Positions 1 to 7,571 of a stretch of 64,000 nt of DNA are shown here, piece by piece. Each line of letters starts with the position of its first letter. The stretch's first letter is position 1. This DNA comes from Gammaproteobacteria bacterium (GTDB lineage Bacteria > Pseudomonadota > Gammaproteobacteria > Steroidobacterales > Woeseiaceae): contig JAOTYE010000004.1 in assembly GCA_029862045.1 (NCBI GenBank), forward strand, positions 124,001 to 188,000, in the 5' to 3' direction. A model generated the notes under the pieces. It ran no database searches, was not told where the DNA came from, and saw only the letters and a list, made by a program, of their open reading frames with translations. The position numbers and the translations under genes are program-made.

Positions 1-428
1 TTGCTCTGCGTGATCAGCGCGTTGGTGTTAGCGGGGTTACCGACTACGAGCACCCGTATATCCCGACTTGAGTGATCATTGATCGCCTTGCCCTGCACAG
101 AAAAGATGGCGGCATTTGCTTCCAGCAGATCCTTGCGCTCCATTCCGGGACCGCGTGGCCGAGCTCCGACGAGCAGCGCGTAATCGGCGTCCTTGAAGGC
201 AACATCCGGGTCATCCGTGGCAACCACGCCGGCCAGAGTGGCGAAGGCGCAATCGTCGAGTTCCATGACGACGCCGTTCAGGGCGGCAAGCGCTGGCGGA
301 ATCTCGAGGAGTTGCAGAATGACGGGCTGGTCGGCGCCGAGCATCTGGCCTGAGGCAATGCGAAAGGCGAGCTGGTAGCCGATCTGACCGGCGGCGCCGG
401 TAATCGTGACGCGAACTGGTGATTTCAT
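1..428 (-). CDS. mdh: Malate dehydrogenase, N-terminal part (cut by window edge)
   Basis: NAD-dependent malate dehydrogenase, cytosolic TCA-cycle enzyme (malate to oxaloacetate). Only the first 142 residues are present; the 3' part lies before base 1. The reading starts at the ATG complementary to 426-428 and begins [20 protein letters not shown], a Rossmann glycine loop. It continues with the MELDD segment, the substrate-loop stretch [18 protein letters not shown] with the mobile-loop arginines, and [10 protein letters not shown]. This matches the roughly 326-residue type of MDH found in many proteobacteria. The 118 bases upstream, before the next minus-strand gene ends, hold a CCGCG-TAA-CGCGG inverted repeat at 490-502 and presumably the mdh promoter. 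Identification is firm. Confidence 0.93.
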   Translation of the reverse strand, partial: MKSPVRVTITGAAGQIGYQLAFRIASGQMLGADQPVILQLLEIPPALAALNGVVMELDDCAFATLAGVVATDDPDVAFKDADYALLVGARPRGPGMERKDLLEANAAIFSVQGKAINDHSSRDIRVLVVGNPANTNALITQS

Positions 429-546
429 CGTTTTTGTCCTGGGTAAGCACGGTAAATAAGCGTTGAGCGCGCGGCGATTTTAGCACCGCCCGCGTAACGC
501 GGCACTCGTTAGATACCGAACCCTGGCGACGGTTGAACGAAGCTTG

Positions 547-1404
547 CTACGGCTTGAATTCCGGAAATGCTGCTTGCAAAAGCTCGCGCTGCTGGCCAGC
601 TTCGTCGGCACGGCCTGCCGCTTCGAGACGCTCTATACATTCGAGCCAGGTCTCGGGTGTCGCTACCGCCGATTCGTCACAAGCTTGAGCCTCCGTGCTA
701 ACGGCTACGGCGCCCAAAGTGGCACCGTCTGCGGCAACGGGCGCGCTGCTCGGCAGGGCCAATGTCTTGTTTTCGCCGCTCCGCATGCGCGCCATGTCGT
801 CGGCACGACGCAGCATATCGGCATCCTTGAGCTTGAATTCGTCCACATGCATTGCTGGTGCGGCCAAATCCTGTTTCCCGACGGGGCCCTCTCGACCCGC
901 AGCGTGCTGTCTCTTCTGTAGCGTAGATTCAGGCACGGCTTGTTCTGCGTTAGCGTTCAATGCCTCGGCCTGTAGCCGTGTTACAACTGCCGTGCTCGAT
1001 GATCCACCCGGCGGTGTCGCGGGACGTATCGCTTCCTCGAGCACCTCGTCCTCAAGTATCCGGCCCTCTGATGGATTGGCTGGCGCAGTATCAGTCGAGT
1101 CAGGTTCGGGCGCGTCTGCTTTGATCTTCACAGCGGGTTCGTCGAAGGTTATGCCCTGCGGTGTTGGCACCTTCGTCACCTCGAGCACGAGCGCAACAGT
1201 GAGCATAACCGTAGCTGCCCAAGCCATTGGCCGCGTCCACGACCTTAGGCGTGAGTAACGAGGTCTAGCTGCACTGGCGGCCTCCTTAAGCACTGTCCGG
1301 TTAAGGTGATCGGGAGCGCGTTCGTCTGCGGTTTCGCGGTAAGTTCGCGTGACGAGCGCATCAGTCTCCGCAGCAGGTTGCGGTGCATTTCGATCTCTGG
1401 TCAT
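547..1404 (-). CDS. Single-pass membrane protein, probable anti-sigma partner
   Basis: 285 residues with no family I can name. The N-terminal 55 residues are charged and cytoplasmic in character, followed by one hydrophobic helix around residues 59-76 (MAWAATVMLTVALVLEV). The rest is a long acidic, proline- and alanine-rich, probably disordered periplasmic region with a compact C-terminal end containing CDESAV and WLECIERL. The ATG overlaps the stop of the upstream ECF sigma gene by four bases (ATGA), so the two are translationally coupled. Such an arrangement of sigma factor followed by a single-pass protein is typical of membrane anti-sigma factors; that role is inferred from context and topology, not from a recognised anti-sigma domain. 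Confidence 0.7.
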   Translation of the reverse strand: MTRDRNAPQPAAETDALVTRTYRETADERAPDHLNRTVLKEAASAARPRYSRLRSWTRPMAWAATVMLTVALVLEVTKVPTPQGITFDEPAVKIKADAPEPDSTDTAPANPSEGRILEDEVLEEAIRPATPPGGSSSTAVVTRLQAEALNANAEQAVPESTLQKRQHAAGREGPVGKQDLAAPAMHVDEFKLKDADMLRRADDMARMRSGENKTLALPSSAPVAADGATLGAVAVSTEAQACDESAVATPETWLECIERLEAAGRADEAGQQRELLQAAFPEFKP

Positions 1405-2063
1405 GATGTCCCCACTGGCTCGTCGATTGCGATGCGCAGTTTCTTAACCGCGTAACGCAGTCGACTTTTTGTGGTTTCCCGGTTGCTGCCGGTGATTGAT
1501 GCAATCTGGTCGAGGCTTAAGCTCGCCTCTTCGTGCAGCAAGAACACGTCGCGCTGCTCATCCGGGAGGTCTCGCAGTGCAGCAACGAGTCGGCGTCTTG
1601 CAAGGTCGCGCTCAGTTTGTACTTCCGGCTGTTCGCCGGCATCTGGCTGCGTGTCGGGCTCTATGTCGACCGTCTGCATATGACGCTTGTTGCGGCGGAT
1701 ATGGTCGATAAAGCAGTTGTGTGCAACGCGGTACAGGAAAGTTGTGAATTTTGCCGTCGGCCGATAGCTCTCACGCGCCTTGATAATCTTGCCCCAGACC
1801 TCCTGGAAGATGTCCTCGGCACTATCGCGGTGATGGCAAAGCCGTAACAGATAACGATACAAAGCGTCGTTGTGCCGCTTATACAAGGTCTCGAAAGCCG
1901 CCACATCGCCGTTCCGATAACGCAGCATCAAGGCGCTGTCTTCAGGCGCGTTGTCCATTGTCGGAGCATAGGCGAGCTCTGGCGCCCGGGAAAGCCGCAA
2001 GTTCTCTTGGCTCATCGTTTGCAGGTTGGCAACCATGTTTCTGTAAACGCAAGGGGGCAGCAT
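1401..2063 (-). CDS. ECF-type RNA polymerase sigma factor
   Basis: Alternative sigma-70 family factor that would direct RNA polymerase to a small stress regulon. Sigma region 2 spans roughly residues 45-115, with the DIFQEVWGKI helix and the FTTFLYRVAHNCFIDHIRR segment. Region 4 lies near the C-terminus, with LPDEQRDVFLLHEEASLSLDQIASITG and the recognition helix NRETTKSRLRYAVKKLR. The first 35 residues are not conserved-looking; internal ATGs at 2015 and 1958 are equally possible starts and none has a good Shine-Dalgarno, so the 5' end is uncertain. It is followed with an ATGA overlap by a single-pass membrane protein, its likely anti-sigma factor. It is divergent from the GntR/ABC operon. 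Confidence 0.9.
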   Translation of the reverse strand: MLPPCVYRNMVANLQTMSQENLRLSRAPELAYAPTMDNAPEDSALMLRYRNGDVAAFETLYKRHNDALYRYLLRLCHHRDSAEDIFQEVWGKIIKARESYRPTAKFTTFLYRVAHNCFIDHIRRNKRHMQTVDIEPDTQPDAGEQPEVQTERDLARRRLVAALRDLPDEQRDVFLLHEEASLSLDQIASITGSNRETTKSRLRYAVKKLRIAIDEPVGTS

Positions 2064-2091
2064 TCGGGTTCGAAAAAAGCCACAAAAAGGC

Positions 2092-2119
2092 TTGCAATCA
2101 GAATTCTTAGTGTTATAGT
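2092..2119 (+). promoter_or_regulatory. Promoter of the small-ORF/GntR/ABC operon
   Basis: A -35-like TTGCAA at 2092-2097 and a -10-like TATAGT at 2114-2119 are separated by 16 bases. The -10 lies inside the left arm of the palindrome at 2108-2133, so a bound repressor would block polymerase. Base-for-base geometry is the same as at 46226-46253. It drives rightward transcription into the 2171 ORF. The assignment is by inspection only. Confidence 0.65.
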
Positions 2120-2133
2120 CAACTATAACACTA
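2108..2133. promoter_or_regulatory. 26-base palindromic operator, YtrA-type
   Basis: Perfect inverted repeat: the 12-base arm TAGTGTTATAGT, a CA centre, then the exact reverse complement of the arm. The outer GTG and CAC are 16 bases apart, the spacing I recall for YtrA-subfamily GntR operators (GGTG-N16-CACC type). It precedes an operon encoding a YtrA-type regulator, so autoregulation is the natural reading. A near-identical copy lies at 46212-46237 in front of the RND efflux operon. Confidence 0.8.
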
Positions 2134-2170
2134 GTTCACCTAGCACTGACAGGACCCCGGAGCCACAGCG

Positions 2171-2335
2171 ATGAAAGCCCTATTTGTACGATATCTCAAC
2201 GAAATTGTCGGCCTGACAATCATGGCCCTCATGACCGTGGCGCTCATCGCCGGGCAGGCAGACGCAAATGTTGGCGAAGGCATGGCTGAAGGGGCTCGTG
2301 ACGTGATCGAGATTCGACTGACCATTGAGGATTAA
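2171..2335 (+). CDS. Small single-pass membrane protein
   Basis: A 54-residue ORF starting MKALFVRYLNEIVGL, with a hydrophobic stretch from about residue 11 to 28 (LTIMALMTVALIAG) and a short tail ending IEIRLTIED. It could be a membrane helix or a signal peptide with possible cleavage after GQADA. It is the first ORF behind the operator-controlled promoter and is separated from gntR by a strong terminator hairpin, so it could be expressed more than the downstream genes. The start has no strong Shine-Dalgarno. I do not recognise a family. It is shorter than usual gene-calling limits, and its reality rests on its position in the operon and its membrane-protein-like composition. Confidence 0.5.
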   Translation: MKALFVRYLNEIVGLTIMALMTVALIAGQADANVGEGMAEGARDVIEIRLTIED

Positions 2336-2410
2336 GAAGACTTTGACCCTGAGCATGATCGTTTTTTCAGTTTCCGTCACAACGGCGAGTAAAGTAGCGA
2401 CGGAGTTCTT

Positions 2411-2443
2411 GCGCCGGCCGCATAGTGTGGCCGGCGCTTTTTT
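2411..2443 (+). terminator. Rho-independent terminator between small ORF and gntR
   Basis: A perfect 9-base-pair stem (GCGCCGGCC, a 9-base loop, GGCCGGCGC) is followed directly by six T. It lies inside the operon, 76 bases after the small ORF and 15 bases before the gntR start. It may act as a partial terminator that lowers regulator and transporter expression relative to the small ORF, or it may end a separate transcript. Confidence 0.85.
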
Positions 2444-2457
2444 AACAGGCGGCGCGA

Positions 2458-2841
2458 ATGGACCCTAAATGGAATGAAGACCTGCCGATATATCGGCAAC
2501 TGCGCGACCGGGTTGTTGCGATGATTCTGGAGGGTGTCCTGGGTGATGGTGACGCGCTGCCATCAGTTCGCAATGTCGCTGCGGAGTATCGGCTCAATCC
2601 GTTAACCGTCCTCAAGGGTTATCAGGAACTCGTCGACGAAGGCCTCGTCGAGAAAAAACGTGGTCGCGGCATGTTCGTCAACGAAGGTGCGCGCAAGCAA
2701 TTACTCAAGGACGAACGGCGGCGGTTCATCGATAAGGAATGGCCGCAGGTTATTGCGACAATCGAGCGATTGGGACTCGACGTTGCCACGCTTCTTGAAC
2801 AGGTGGAACAGACAGACGATGCAGGAGACGAGAATGAATAG
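2458..2841 (+). CDS. GntR-family transcriptional regulator, YtrA subfamily
   Basis: 127-residue regulator with the short YtrA architecture: a GntR winged helix-turn-helix at about residues 10-78 (PIYRQLRDRVVAMI, ALPSVRNVAAEYRLNPLTV, GLVEKKRGRGMFV) and only a brief helical C-terminus instead of a large ligand-binding domain. YtrA-type repressors usually sit in operons with ABC transporters and answer cell-envelope antibiotics. The next two genes are an ABC ATPase and permease, overlapping by 8 and 4 bases. The palindrome at 2108-2133 upstream, and its copy at 46212-46237, are the probable binding sites. Family assignment is firm; ligand and targets are inferred. Confidence 0.93.
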   Translation: MDPKWNEDLPIYRQLRDRVVAMILEGVLGDGDALPSVRNVAAEYRLNPLTVLKGYQELVDEGLVEKKRGRGMFVNEGARKQLLKDERRRFIDKEWPQVIATIERLGLDVATLLEQVEQTDDAGDENE

Positions 2842-3691
2842 CCTGGTCACTGCCAGCAATGTATCGAAGCGCTACGGTGATGTGCGCGCGGTTGATAACG
2901 TCAGTTTCGAAATCGAGAAAGGCAAGATCATGGGCCTGATTGGTCCGAACGGAGCTGGCAAGACCACGCTGCTCAAGGCTGTCCTTGGTCTGACCGATTG
3001 TGAAGGTCAGCTATCAGTCCTCGGGCTTGATCCTTTTCGTCAACGCAAGGAATTGATGCAGAACATTTGTTTCATCGCCGACGTTGCCGTGTTACCTCGC
3101 TGGATCAAGGTTACTCAGCTACTCGATTTTATGGCGTCGACGCATCCGAATTTCTCGAGAACGCGTGCCGAGGAATTACTGTCGCGCACCAAGGTGCGTA
3201 ACGACGCGAAGATCCGCGAGTTGTCCAAAGGCATGGTGACGCAGTTGCACCTGTCGATCATTACGGCTATCGACGCGAGGCTGCTCGTTCTCGACGAGCC
3301 GACACTGGGTCTCGATATCATCTTCCGCAAAGAGTTCTACGGCAACCTGCTCAATGACTATTTTGACGGTGAGCGGACGATCCTGATAACCACACATCAG
3401 GTTGAAGAAATCGAAAACCTGTTGACCGACATCATGTTTATCAACGACGGAAGAATAATTCTTGATTCGAGCATGGGGGCACTGCCCGATGCCTATGTCG
3501 AACTCGTGACCTCAGGCGAGGAAGCTGAGAAAGCGCGCCAACTCGGGCCGCTCTATGAACGTGACGTGTTCGGTAAAAAGGTCATGACTTTCGAAGGCGT
3601 GGATCGAGAGCGGCTCAAAGGACTTGGGGATGCACACACACCGTCTGTGGCCGACCTGTTCGTCGCCAAGGTCAAAGGAGCGGTGTCATGA
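2834..3691 (+). CDS. ABC transporter ATP-binding protein
   Basis: 285-residue ATPase. The ATG at 2834 lies inside the end of gntR (8-base overlap); longer readings upstream are only shadow of gntR. Walker A is GPNGAGKTT at residues 37-45, followed by a shortened signature LSKGM near 130, Walker B LLVLDEPTLGLD near 150 and the H-loop histidine in ITTHQVEE. The C-terminal 70 residues form the extension common in drug and lantibiotic exporters of the YtrB/BcrA kind. With the permease encoded next it would form an ATP-driven exporter or envelope-maintenance pump. Substrate unknown. Confidence 0.93.
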   Translation: MNSLVTASNVSKRYGDVRAVDNVSFEIEKGKIMGLIGPNGAGKTTLLKAVLGLTDCEGQLSVLGLDPFRQRKELMQNICFIADVAVLPRWIKVTQLLDFMASTHPNFSRTRAEELLSRTKVRNDAKIRELSKGMVTQLHLSIITAIDARLLVLDEPTLGLDIIFRKEFYGNLLNDYFDGERTILITTHQVEEIENLLTDIMFINDGRIILDSSMGALPDAYVELVTSGEEAEKARQLGPLYERDVFGKKVMTFEGVDRERLKGLGDAHTPSVADLFVAKVKGAVS

Positions 3692-4614
3692 TTTCGACTC
3701 AAATCGCATTGGTTCGACGAGAAATTTTGGAACATCGTTCAATCTGGATAACGCCGGCCGCTGTCGCGACGGTGGTCACTCTGCTGGCAATCGCAATGGT
3801 TGTGGCGGTAGCCGCATTCGGTGAAGTGCTAAATGCAGATATTGCGATGCTAGCCGATATGACGGCGCCGGAATCCGTGCGAAGGGCGGCGCTCGCCGCT
3901 TCTTTGATAGGCAATACGAGCGTATTTCTGATTGCGATGTGGTTTCTCGCAATTTTCTACTGTCTAGACGCCTTGTATGCTGAACGCAAGGATAAGAGCA
4001 TTCTATTCTGGCGCTCTTTGCCTGTTACGGATGCGGAAACAGTCGTTTCCAAGGTATTGACAGTACTTCTTGTCATCCCTCTGGCTACATTTGCCGCGGT
4101 CGTAGTTTCGCATCTGCTGAACCTGATCATCGTCAGTATCTGGATGGCTGCTGAAGGGGCGAATCCTGGAAGGGCTATCTGGGGTGCTGTACCCCTTTTT
4201 GATACCTGGGGCGCTGTGTCAACAGTGCTATTCGCGTTGCCGATCTGGATGGCGCCGCTATTCGGTTGGTTCCTGTTCGTTTCGGCGTGGGCAAAACGTG
4301 GCCCGCTGCTGAGGGCAATCTTGCCGATCGCGATCCTGCCCATTCTCGAATACATTGTTTTTAAATCCTGGACTCTTGGCAGCGCTATCCTGACCCGGCT
4401 TCGGTGGGATGCGATGCCGATATTCGACAAGATCAGGACCGCGGGATTCGATGACGACGATTTGCACTCGATGCTTACAGAAAATCACAGCCTGGTATCC
4501 TGGCTGGATTACGGAAGTTTCCTTAGCAGTATCGAAGTCTGGGCGGGGCTATTGATCTGCGGAATCTTTGCGACTGCAGCTATCTACATGCGCCGTTACC
4601 GGAGCGACCGCTAA
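3688..4614 (+). CDS. ABC transporter permease
   Basis: 308-residue integral membrane protein with about six hydrophobic helices: near residues 20-50, 70-100, 118-150, 180-215, 220-240 and a last one at 285-303. It starts with an ATGA overlap with the ATPase gene and has the layout of ABC-2-type permeases: a long first extracytoplasmic loop, and a cytoplasmic stretch YAERKDKSILFWRSLPVTD that resembles the conserved RSLPVS motif of this exporter family. It should be the membrane half of the exporter. Its stop codon overlaps the end of pspF on the opposite strand by four bases. Confidence 0.9.
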   Translation: MISTQIALVRREILEHRSIWITPAAVATVVTLLAIAMVVAVAAFGEVLNADIAMLADMTAPESVRRAALAASLIGNTSVFLIAMWFLAIFYCLDALYAERKDKSILFWRSLPVTDAETVVSKVLTVLLVIPLATFAAVVVSHLLNLIIVSIWMAAEGANPGRAIWGAVPLFDTWGAVSTVLFALPIWMAPLFGWFLFVSAWAKRGPLLRAILPIAILPILEYIVFKSWTLGSAILTRLRWDAMPIFDKIRTAGFDDDDLHSMLTENHSLVSWLDYGSFLSSIEVWAGLLICGIFATAAIYMRRYRSDR

Positions 4615-5636
4615 GCGGATTCCTGTGGCGGGCGACCGGATAGATCGTGCTTGCGCAACTTGCCGCGAAACTGGTGGTAACTGAGCCGGAGCAGGTCGGC
4701 GGCCATGCGCTGATTGAAGCGTGCCCTGTCCAACGCCGCAATCAGCAAATCTCGCTCCATATCCCTGAGCCGTTGAGTCAAATCCGCAGGCAGTAACGGC
4801 GGTTGGCGTGGCCGCGCAGGCGGCACCGCATCCTCATGGAGATCTGTAAGTTTATAGGGCGAGTCGAACGGATCAAACGCGATTTTCGTAATCGGCTGTT
4901 CCGGATCGTCGGAGCGATACACCGATCGTTCCACCGTGTTCTTCAATTCTCTTACGTTTCCCGGCCACTTGTGTCGCAGCAATGCTGACGCTGCACGGGG
5001 ACTGAAACCCGGAAAATAAGACTGCTTGAGCTCGCTCACCATGTTGACTGCGAAAGCATGTGCCAGCGTCATAACGTCCTCAAGGCGCTCCCGCAACGGT
5101 GGAACTGTGATGACATCGAAGGCAAGCCTGTCCAGCAGGTCCTTGCGGAACTGGCCTCTTGCCGCCAGCGCCTGCAGATCAGAATTTGTGGAGCCGACGA
5201 TGCGCACATCAACGCGCAGGGTATCGCTGCCACCGACCCGCTGAATCTCGCCATACTCGATAACGCGCAGGATCTTCTCTTGCATGCGCAGCGTGATTGT
5301 CGCGAGCTCATCGAGAATCAAGGTTCCGCCATCGGCGCGTTCAAAGTGACCGATATGAGTCCGGGCGGCGCCGGTAAAAGCGCCCGCCTCGTGGCCAAAA
5401 AGTTCCGACTCGAGAATTGACTCCGTCAATGCCGCACAATTGACTTTGACGACGCCCTGTTCCCAGCGGTCAGAGAGATAGTGAAGACGTGAGGCGATCA
5501 GCTCCTTGCCGGTTCCACGCTCGCCGACTACCAGAACTGGCTTGTCGAGCGGCGCGGCACGTGACACGTGCTCGAGCATTTCGAGAAAGGCCGGTGCCTC
5601 TCCAATAATCTGTTGCGTTGGTCTGCGCGCCCCCAT
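4611..5636 (-). CDS. pspF: PspF, sigma-54-dependent activator of the phage-shock operon
   Basis: 341-residue AAA+ enhancer-binding protein without an N-terminal receiver domain, the PspF layout. Walker A GERGTGKE is at residues 38-45, the sigma-54-contacting GAFTGA loop at 85-90, Walker B GGTLILDE at 103-110, and a Fis-type helix-turn-helix at the C-terminus (LIAALDRARFNQRMAADLLRLSYHQFRGKLRKH). In E. coli PspF drives psp transcription and PspA binds and inhibits it. Here pspF is divergent from pspA across 188 bases that contain a sigma-54 promoter, so the assignment by both sequence and context is strong. Confidence 0.95.
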   Translation of the reverse strand: MGARRPTQQIIGEAPAFLEMLEHVSRAAPLDKPVLVVGERGTGKELIASRLHYLSDRWEQGVVKVNCAALTESILESELFGHEAGAFTGAARTHIGHFERADGGTLILDELATITLRMQEKILRVIEYGEIQRVGGSDTLRVDVRIVGSTNSDLQALAARGQFRKDLLDRLAFDVITVPPLRERLEDVMTLAHAFAVNMVSELKQSYFPGFSPRAASALLRHKWPGNVRELKNTVERSVYRSDDPEQPITKIAFDPFDSPYKLTDLHEDAVPPARPRQPPLLPADLTQRLRDMERDLLIAALDRARFNQRMAADLLRLSYHQFRGKLRKHDLSGRPPQESA

Positions 5637-5769
5637 TGGTTAATTTGACTATAAAACAGTGTAAATAGCCAATCATTAGCTGAATACGCCATCTCATTGA
5701 GGAACATTGGAGTATTGCCTGACCCTAAAACTGGTTAGATTACAGAAACTTATGGAATATTCACCAAGC

Positions 5770-5785
5770 TGGCACGGATACTGCA
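5770..5785 (+). promoter_or_regulatory. Sigma-54 promoter of pspA
   Basis: TGGCACG, four bases, CTGCA matches the -24/-12 consensus TGGCACG-N4-TTGCA at all but one position. The expected start of transcription is about 12 bases further on, close to 5797, leaving a short leader before the pspA ATG at 5825. PspF sites would lie in the AT-richer sequence at 5640-5760. Confidence 0.9.
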
Positions 5786-5824
5786 GTAACCCCTATGAGG
5801 TTCACCAAACACGAGGATAGATTC

Positions 5825-6520
5825 ATGGGCATATTCACGAGATTTAGCGACATCGTGAACTCGAATATCAACGCGATTCTCGACAAAGCCGAAGATCCCG
5901 AGAAAATCGTGCGACTAATGATTCAGGAGATGGAGGACACGCTTGTCGAGGTTCGATCGGCAGCAGCCCGATCCATCGCAGACAAGAAAGACCTGAACCG
6001 CAAGCTTGAGTCACTTGATCGCGACCTGGATGATTGGAACCAAAAGGCCGAGCTGGCCGTTCGCAAGGGTCGTGAAGATCTTGCCAGGGCAGCGCTCGTC
6101 GAAAAGTCTCGCGTTGCCGGCGCGGCTGAAGTCCTGAAGCAGGACTATCTTGCGGTCGATGAAGGGTTGAGCAAACTCAATGAGGACATTGCAAGACTCG
6201 AGGGAAAACTCGAGGATGCGAAATCACGGCAGAAAGCTCTGCTCGCGCGACACAAGACAGCCAGCAGTCGCCTGGCAGTCAGAAAGAAGATCTACGACTA
6301 CAAGATCGACGATGCGATGATTCGTTTTGAGCAGTACACGCGACGTATAGACGATGTTGAGGGCCGGGTCGAGGCATATGATCTGGGACTGCCAAAAGAC
6401 CTGACGCATGAGTTTGCAAGTCTCGAGGCGGAAGAGTCAGTCAGGGATGAGTTGGATGCATTGAAAAAGCGCGTCGCAGCCGAAAACCACAACGAGGACA
6501 AAGATGCGGCAGAAGGCTGA
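5825..6520 (+). CDS. pspA: PspA, phage shock protein A (IM30/ESCRT-III family)
   Basis: 231-residue, almost wholly helical coiled-coil protein of the PspA/Vipp1 family, which coats stressed inner membrane and inhibits PspF. It starts MGIFTRFSDIVNSNINAILD, the amphipathic membrane-binding helix of the family, then DKAEDPEKIVRLMIQEMEDTL and four long heptad-rich helices. I chose the ATG at 5825, which has a GAGG box about 8 bases upstream. An in-frame ATG at 5795 would add ten residues not typical of the family and would lie at or before the predicted transcription start. First gene of a pspA-pspC-pspC-pspB set. Confidence 0.95.
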   Translation: MGIFTRFSDIVNSNINAILDKAEDPEKIVRLMIQEMEDTLVEVRSAAARSIADKKDLNRKLESLDRDLDDWNQKAELAVRKGREDLARAALVEKSRVAGAAEVLKQDYLAVDEGLSKLNEDIARLEGKLEDAKSRQKALLARHKTASSRLAVRKKIYDYKIDDAMIRFEQYTRRIDDVEGRVEAYDLGLPKDLTHEFASLEAEESVRDELDALKKRVAAENHNEDKDAAEG

Positions 6521-6547
6521 GTGTGAGTTTGTCAAAAGGATGGAATA

Positions 6548-6841
6548 ATGAATCGACGCACTTGGAATATTGACGACGGTCCACTACGCGGTTTGTACCG
6601 CGATCCGGAGAACGCCTGGATATTCGGTGTATGTGCAGGCGTAGCCGAGCGATTCAATTTCCGGCTGTCAACGGTACGCATAATCGCCGTCATCAGTCTG
6701 GCCTTGTTCTTCTGGTTGACGGCAGCAGTGTACATTGGCGCAACCTTGCTGATACGGGAAAAGCCGTTGATCTATTCGGGGAGTCGCAGCGAATATGAGT
6801 TCTGGCGGCGGCACCAACGCGATTACTGGAGGCACTCATGA
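6548..6841 (+). CDS. PspC-domain membrane protein (first copy)
   Basis: 97 residues. The PspC domain runs from about residue 15 to 75: LRGLYRDPENAWIFGVCAGVAERFNF, then VRIIAVISLALFFWLTAAVYIGATLLI as membrane helices. The C-terminal 20 residues are aromatic and charged. An AAGGA box stands eight bases before the ATG. PspC proteins sense or relay envelope stress to PspA. This gene lies 27 bases after pspA and overlaps the second pspC by four bases (ATGA), so it is part of the operon. The two PspC proteins differ in their tails and may form a heteromeric complex; that is inference. Confidence 0.88.
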   Translation: MNRRTWNIDDGPLRGLYRDPENAWIFGVCAGVAERFNFRLSTVRIIAVISLALFFWLTAAVYIGATLLIREKPLIYSGSRSEYEFWRRHQRDYWRHS

Positions 6842-7260
6842 CGGCTCAAGCAACGATGTCCCAACAACGCTTCGTACGTAACGCTGACAAGGCGTTGCTG
6901 GCTGGCGTCTGCGCGGGCATTGCCGACTATTTTGGCTTCAATCTGTGCGTTACGCGACTGCTTGTTATCATTGCTTTCTTTGTTGCGATGCCGATAACAC
7001 TAATCACGTATTTCGCGATAGTCTGTCTCGTGCCGGCGGAGTCGAGCAGACACGGTTACACTACAGGGCCGTGTTGCGGTCCGCGCAGACGACGCCGAAT
7101 GTCGCGCCGGGAGAGACGAGAGGCCGCCGAAGAATCGCATCGTCAGGCTGCCGATTCAGTTCGTCAGCGTGCGCAGTCGCTGGACGAGCGTTTGGCGCGT
7201 ATCGAGAAATATGTAACCTCATCGCGCTACGACCTTGATAAGGAATTCAGGAATCTTTGA
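6838..7260 (+). CDS. pspC: PspC-domain membrane protein (second copy)
   Basis: 140 residues. The PspC domain lies at about residues 10-68 (RNADKALLAGVCAGIADYFGF, then two membrane helices around VIIAFFVAMPITLITYFAIVCLV). A cytoplasmic tail follows that is rich in arginine and ends in a short coiled coil (LDERLARIEKYVTSSRYDLDKEF). The tail has the same ending style as canonical PspC, where it contacts PspB and PspA. It is coupled to the first PspC gene by an ATGA overlap. Position in the psp operon makes the role clear. Confidence 0.9.
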   Translation: MTAQATMSQQRFVRNADKALLAGVCAGIADYFGFNLCVTRLLVIIAFFVAMPITLITYFAIVCLVPAESSRHGYTTGPCCGPRRRRRMSRRERREAAEESHRQAADSVRQRAQSLDERLARIEKYVTSSRYDLDKEFRNL

Positions 7261-7289
7261 GATATGATGACTAAGGGATCAGGGGTTCA

Positions 7290-7511
7290 ATGATGAATAC
7301 GCTATTTTACGTCGTTTGTATTGTTGCCATCGTGATGACTGCGACCACGATTCAGAAAATTTACACGACGCGTCACGCAAAGAATGCGAGTGACGAGAAG
7401 AACGACGCTGAGATGGCAAGGCTCGACCAGCTCGAGGATCGCATTCGAGTGCTGGAACGCATCGTGACCGAGGACAAACACGATCTACGGCAAGAGATCA
7501 GCAGCCTTTGA
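7290..7511 (+). CDS. pspB: PspB-like envelope stress protein
   Basis: 73 residues: an N-terminal membrane helix (FYVVCIVAIVMTATTIQKIY), then a charged coiled coil with RLDQLEDRIRVLERIVTEDKHDLRQEI. This matches the size and pattern of PspB, where a membrane helix is followed by a leucine-heptad cytoplasmic helix ending in a D-x-W/L-R segment. Two ATGs stand in tandem at 7290 and 7293, behind an AGGGG box. It is the last gene of the psp set, after pspC rather than before it as in E. coli. Sequence similarity to PspB is modest, so the symbol is a family-level call. Confidence 0.75.
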   Translation: MMNTLFYVVCIVAIVMTATTIQKIYTTRHAKNASDEKNDAEMARLDQLEDRIRVLERIVTEDKHDLRQEISSL

Positions 7512-7571
7512 CGCCGTCACAGCGCTCTGGCGCTGCGCGATCAGCATGATCAGCTAAGAAGGGCAGTCGAG

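Noticed and set aside
72..486. Plus-strand and minus-strand ORFs at 72-353 and 211-486
   Set aside because: They are out-of-frame shadows of the mdh reading on the minus strand, which runs off the left edge.
2411..2443. GC-rich palindrome considered as a second regulator operator
   Set aside because: The stem is followed immediately by six T and is better explained as a terminator.
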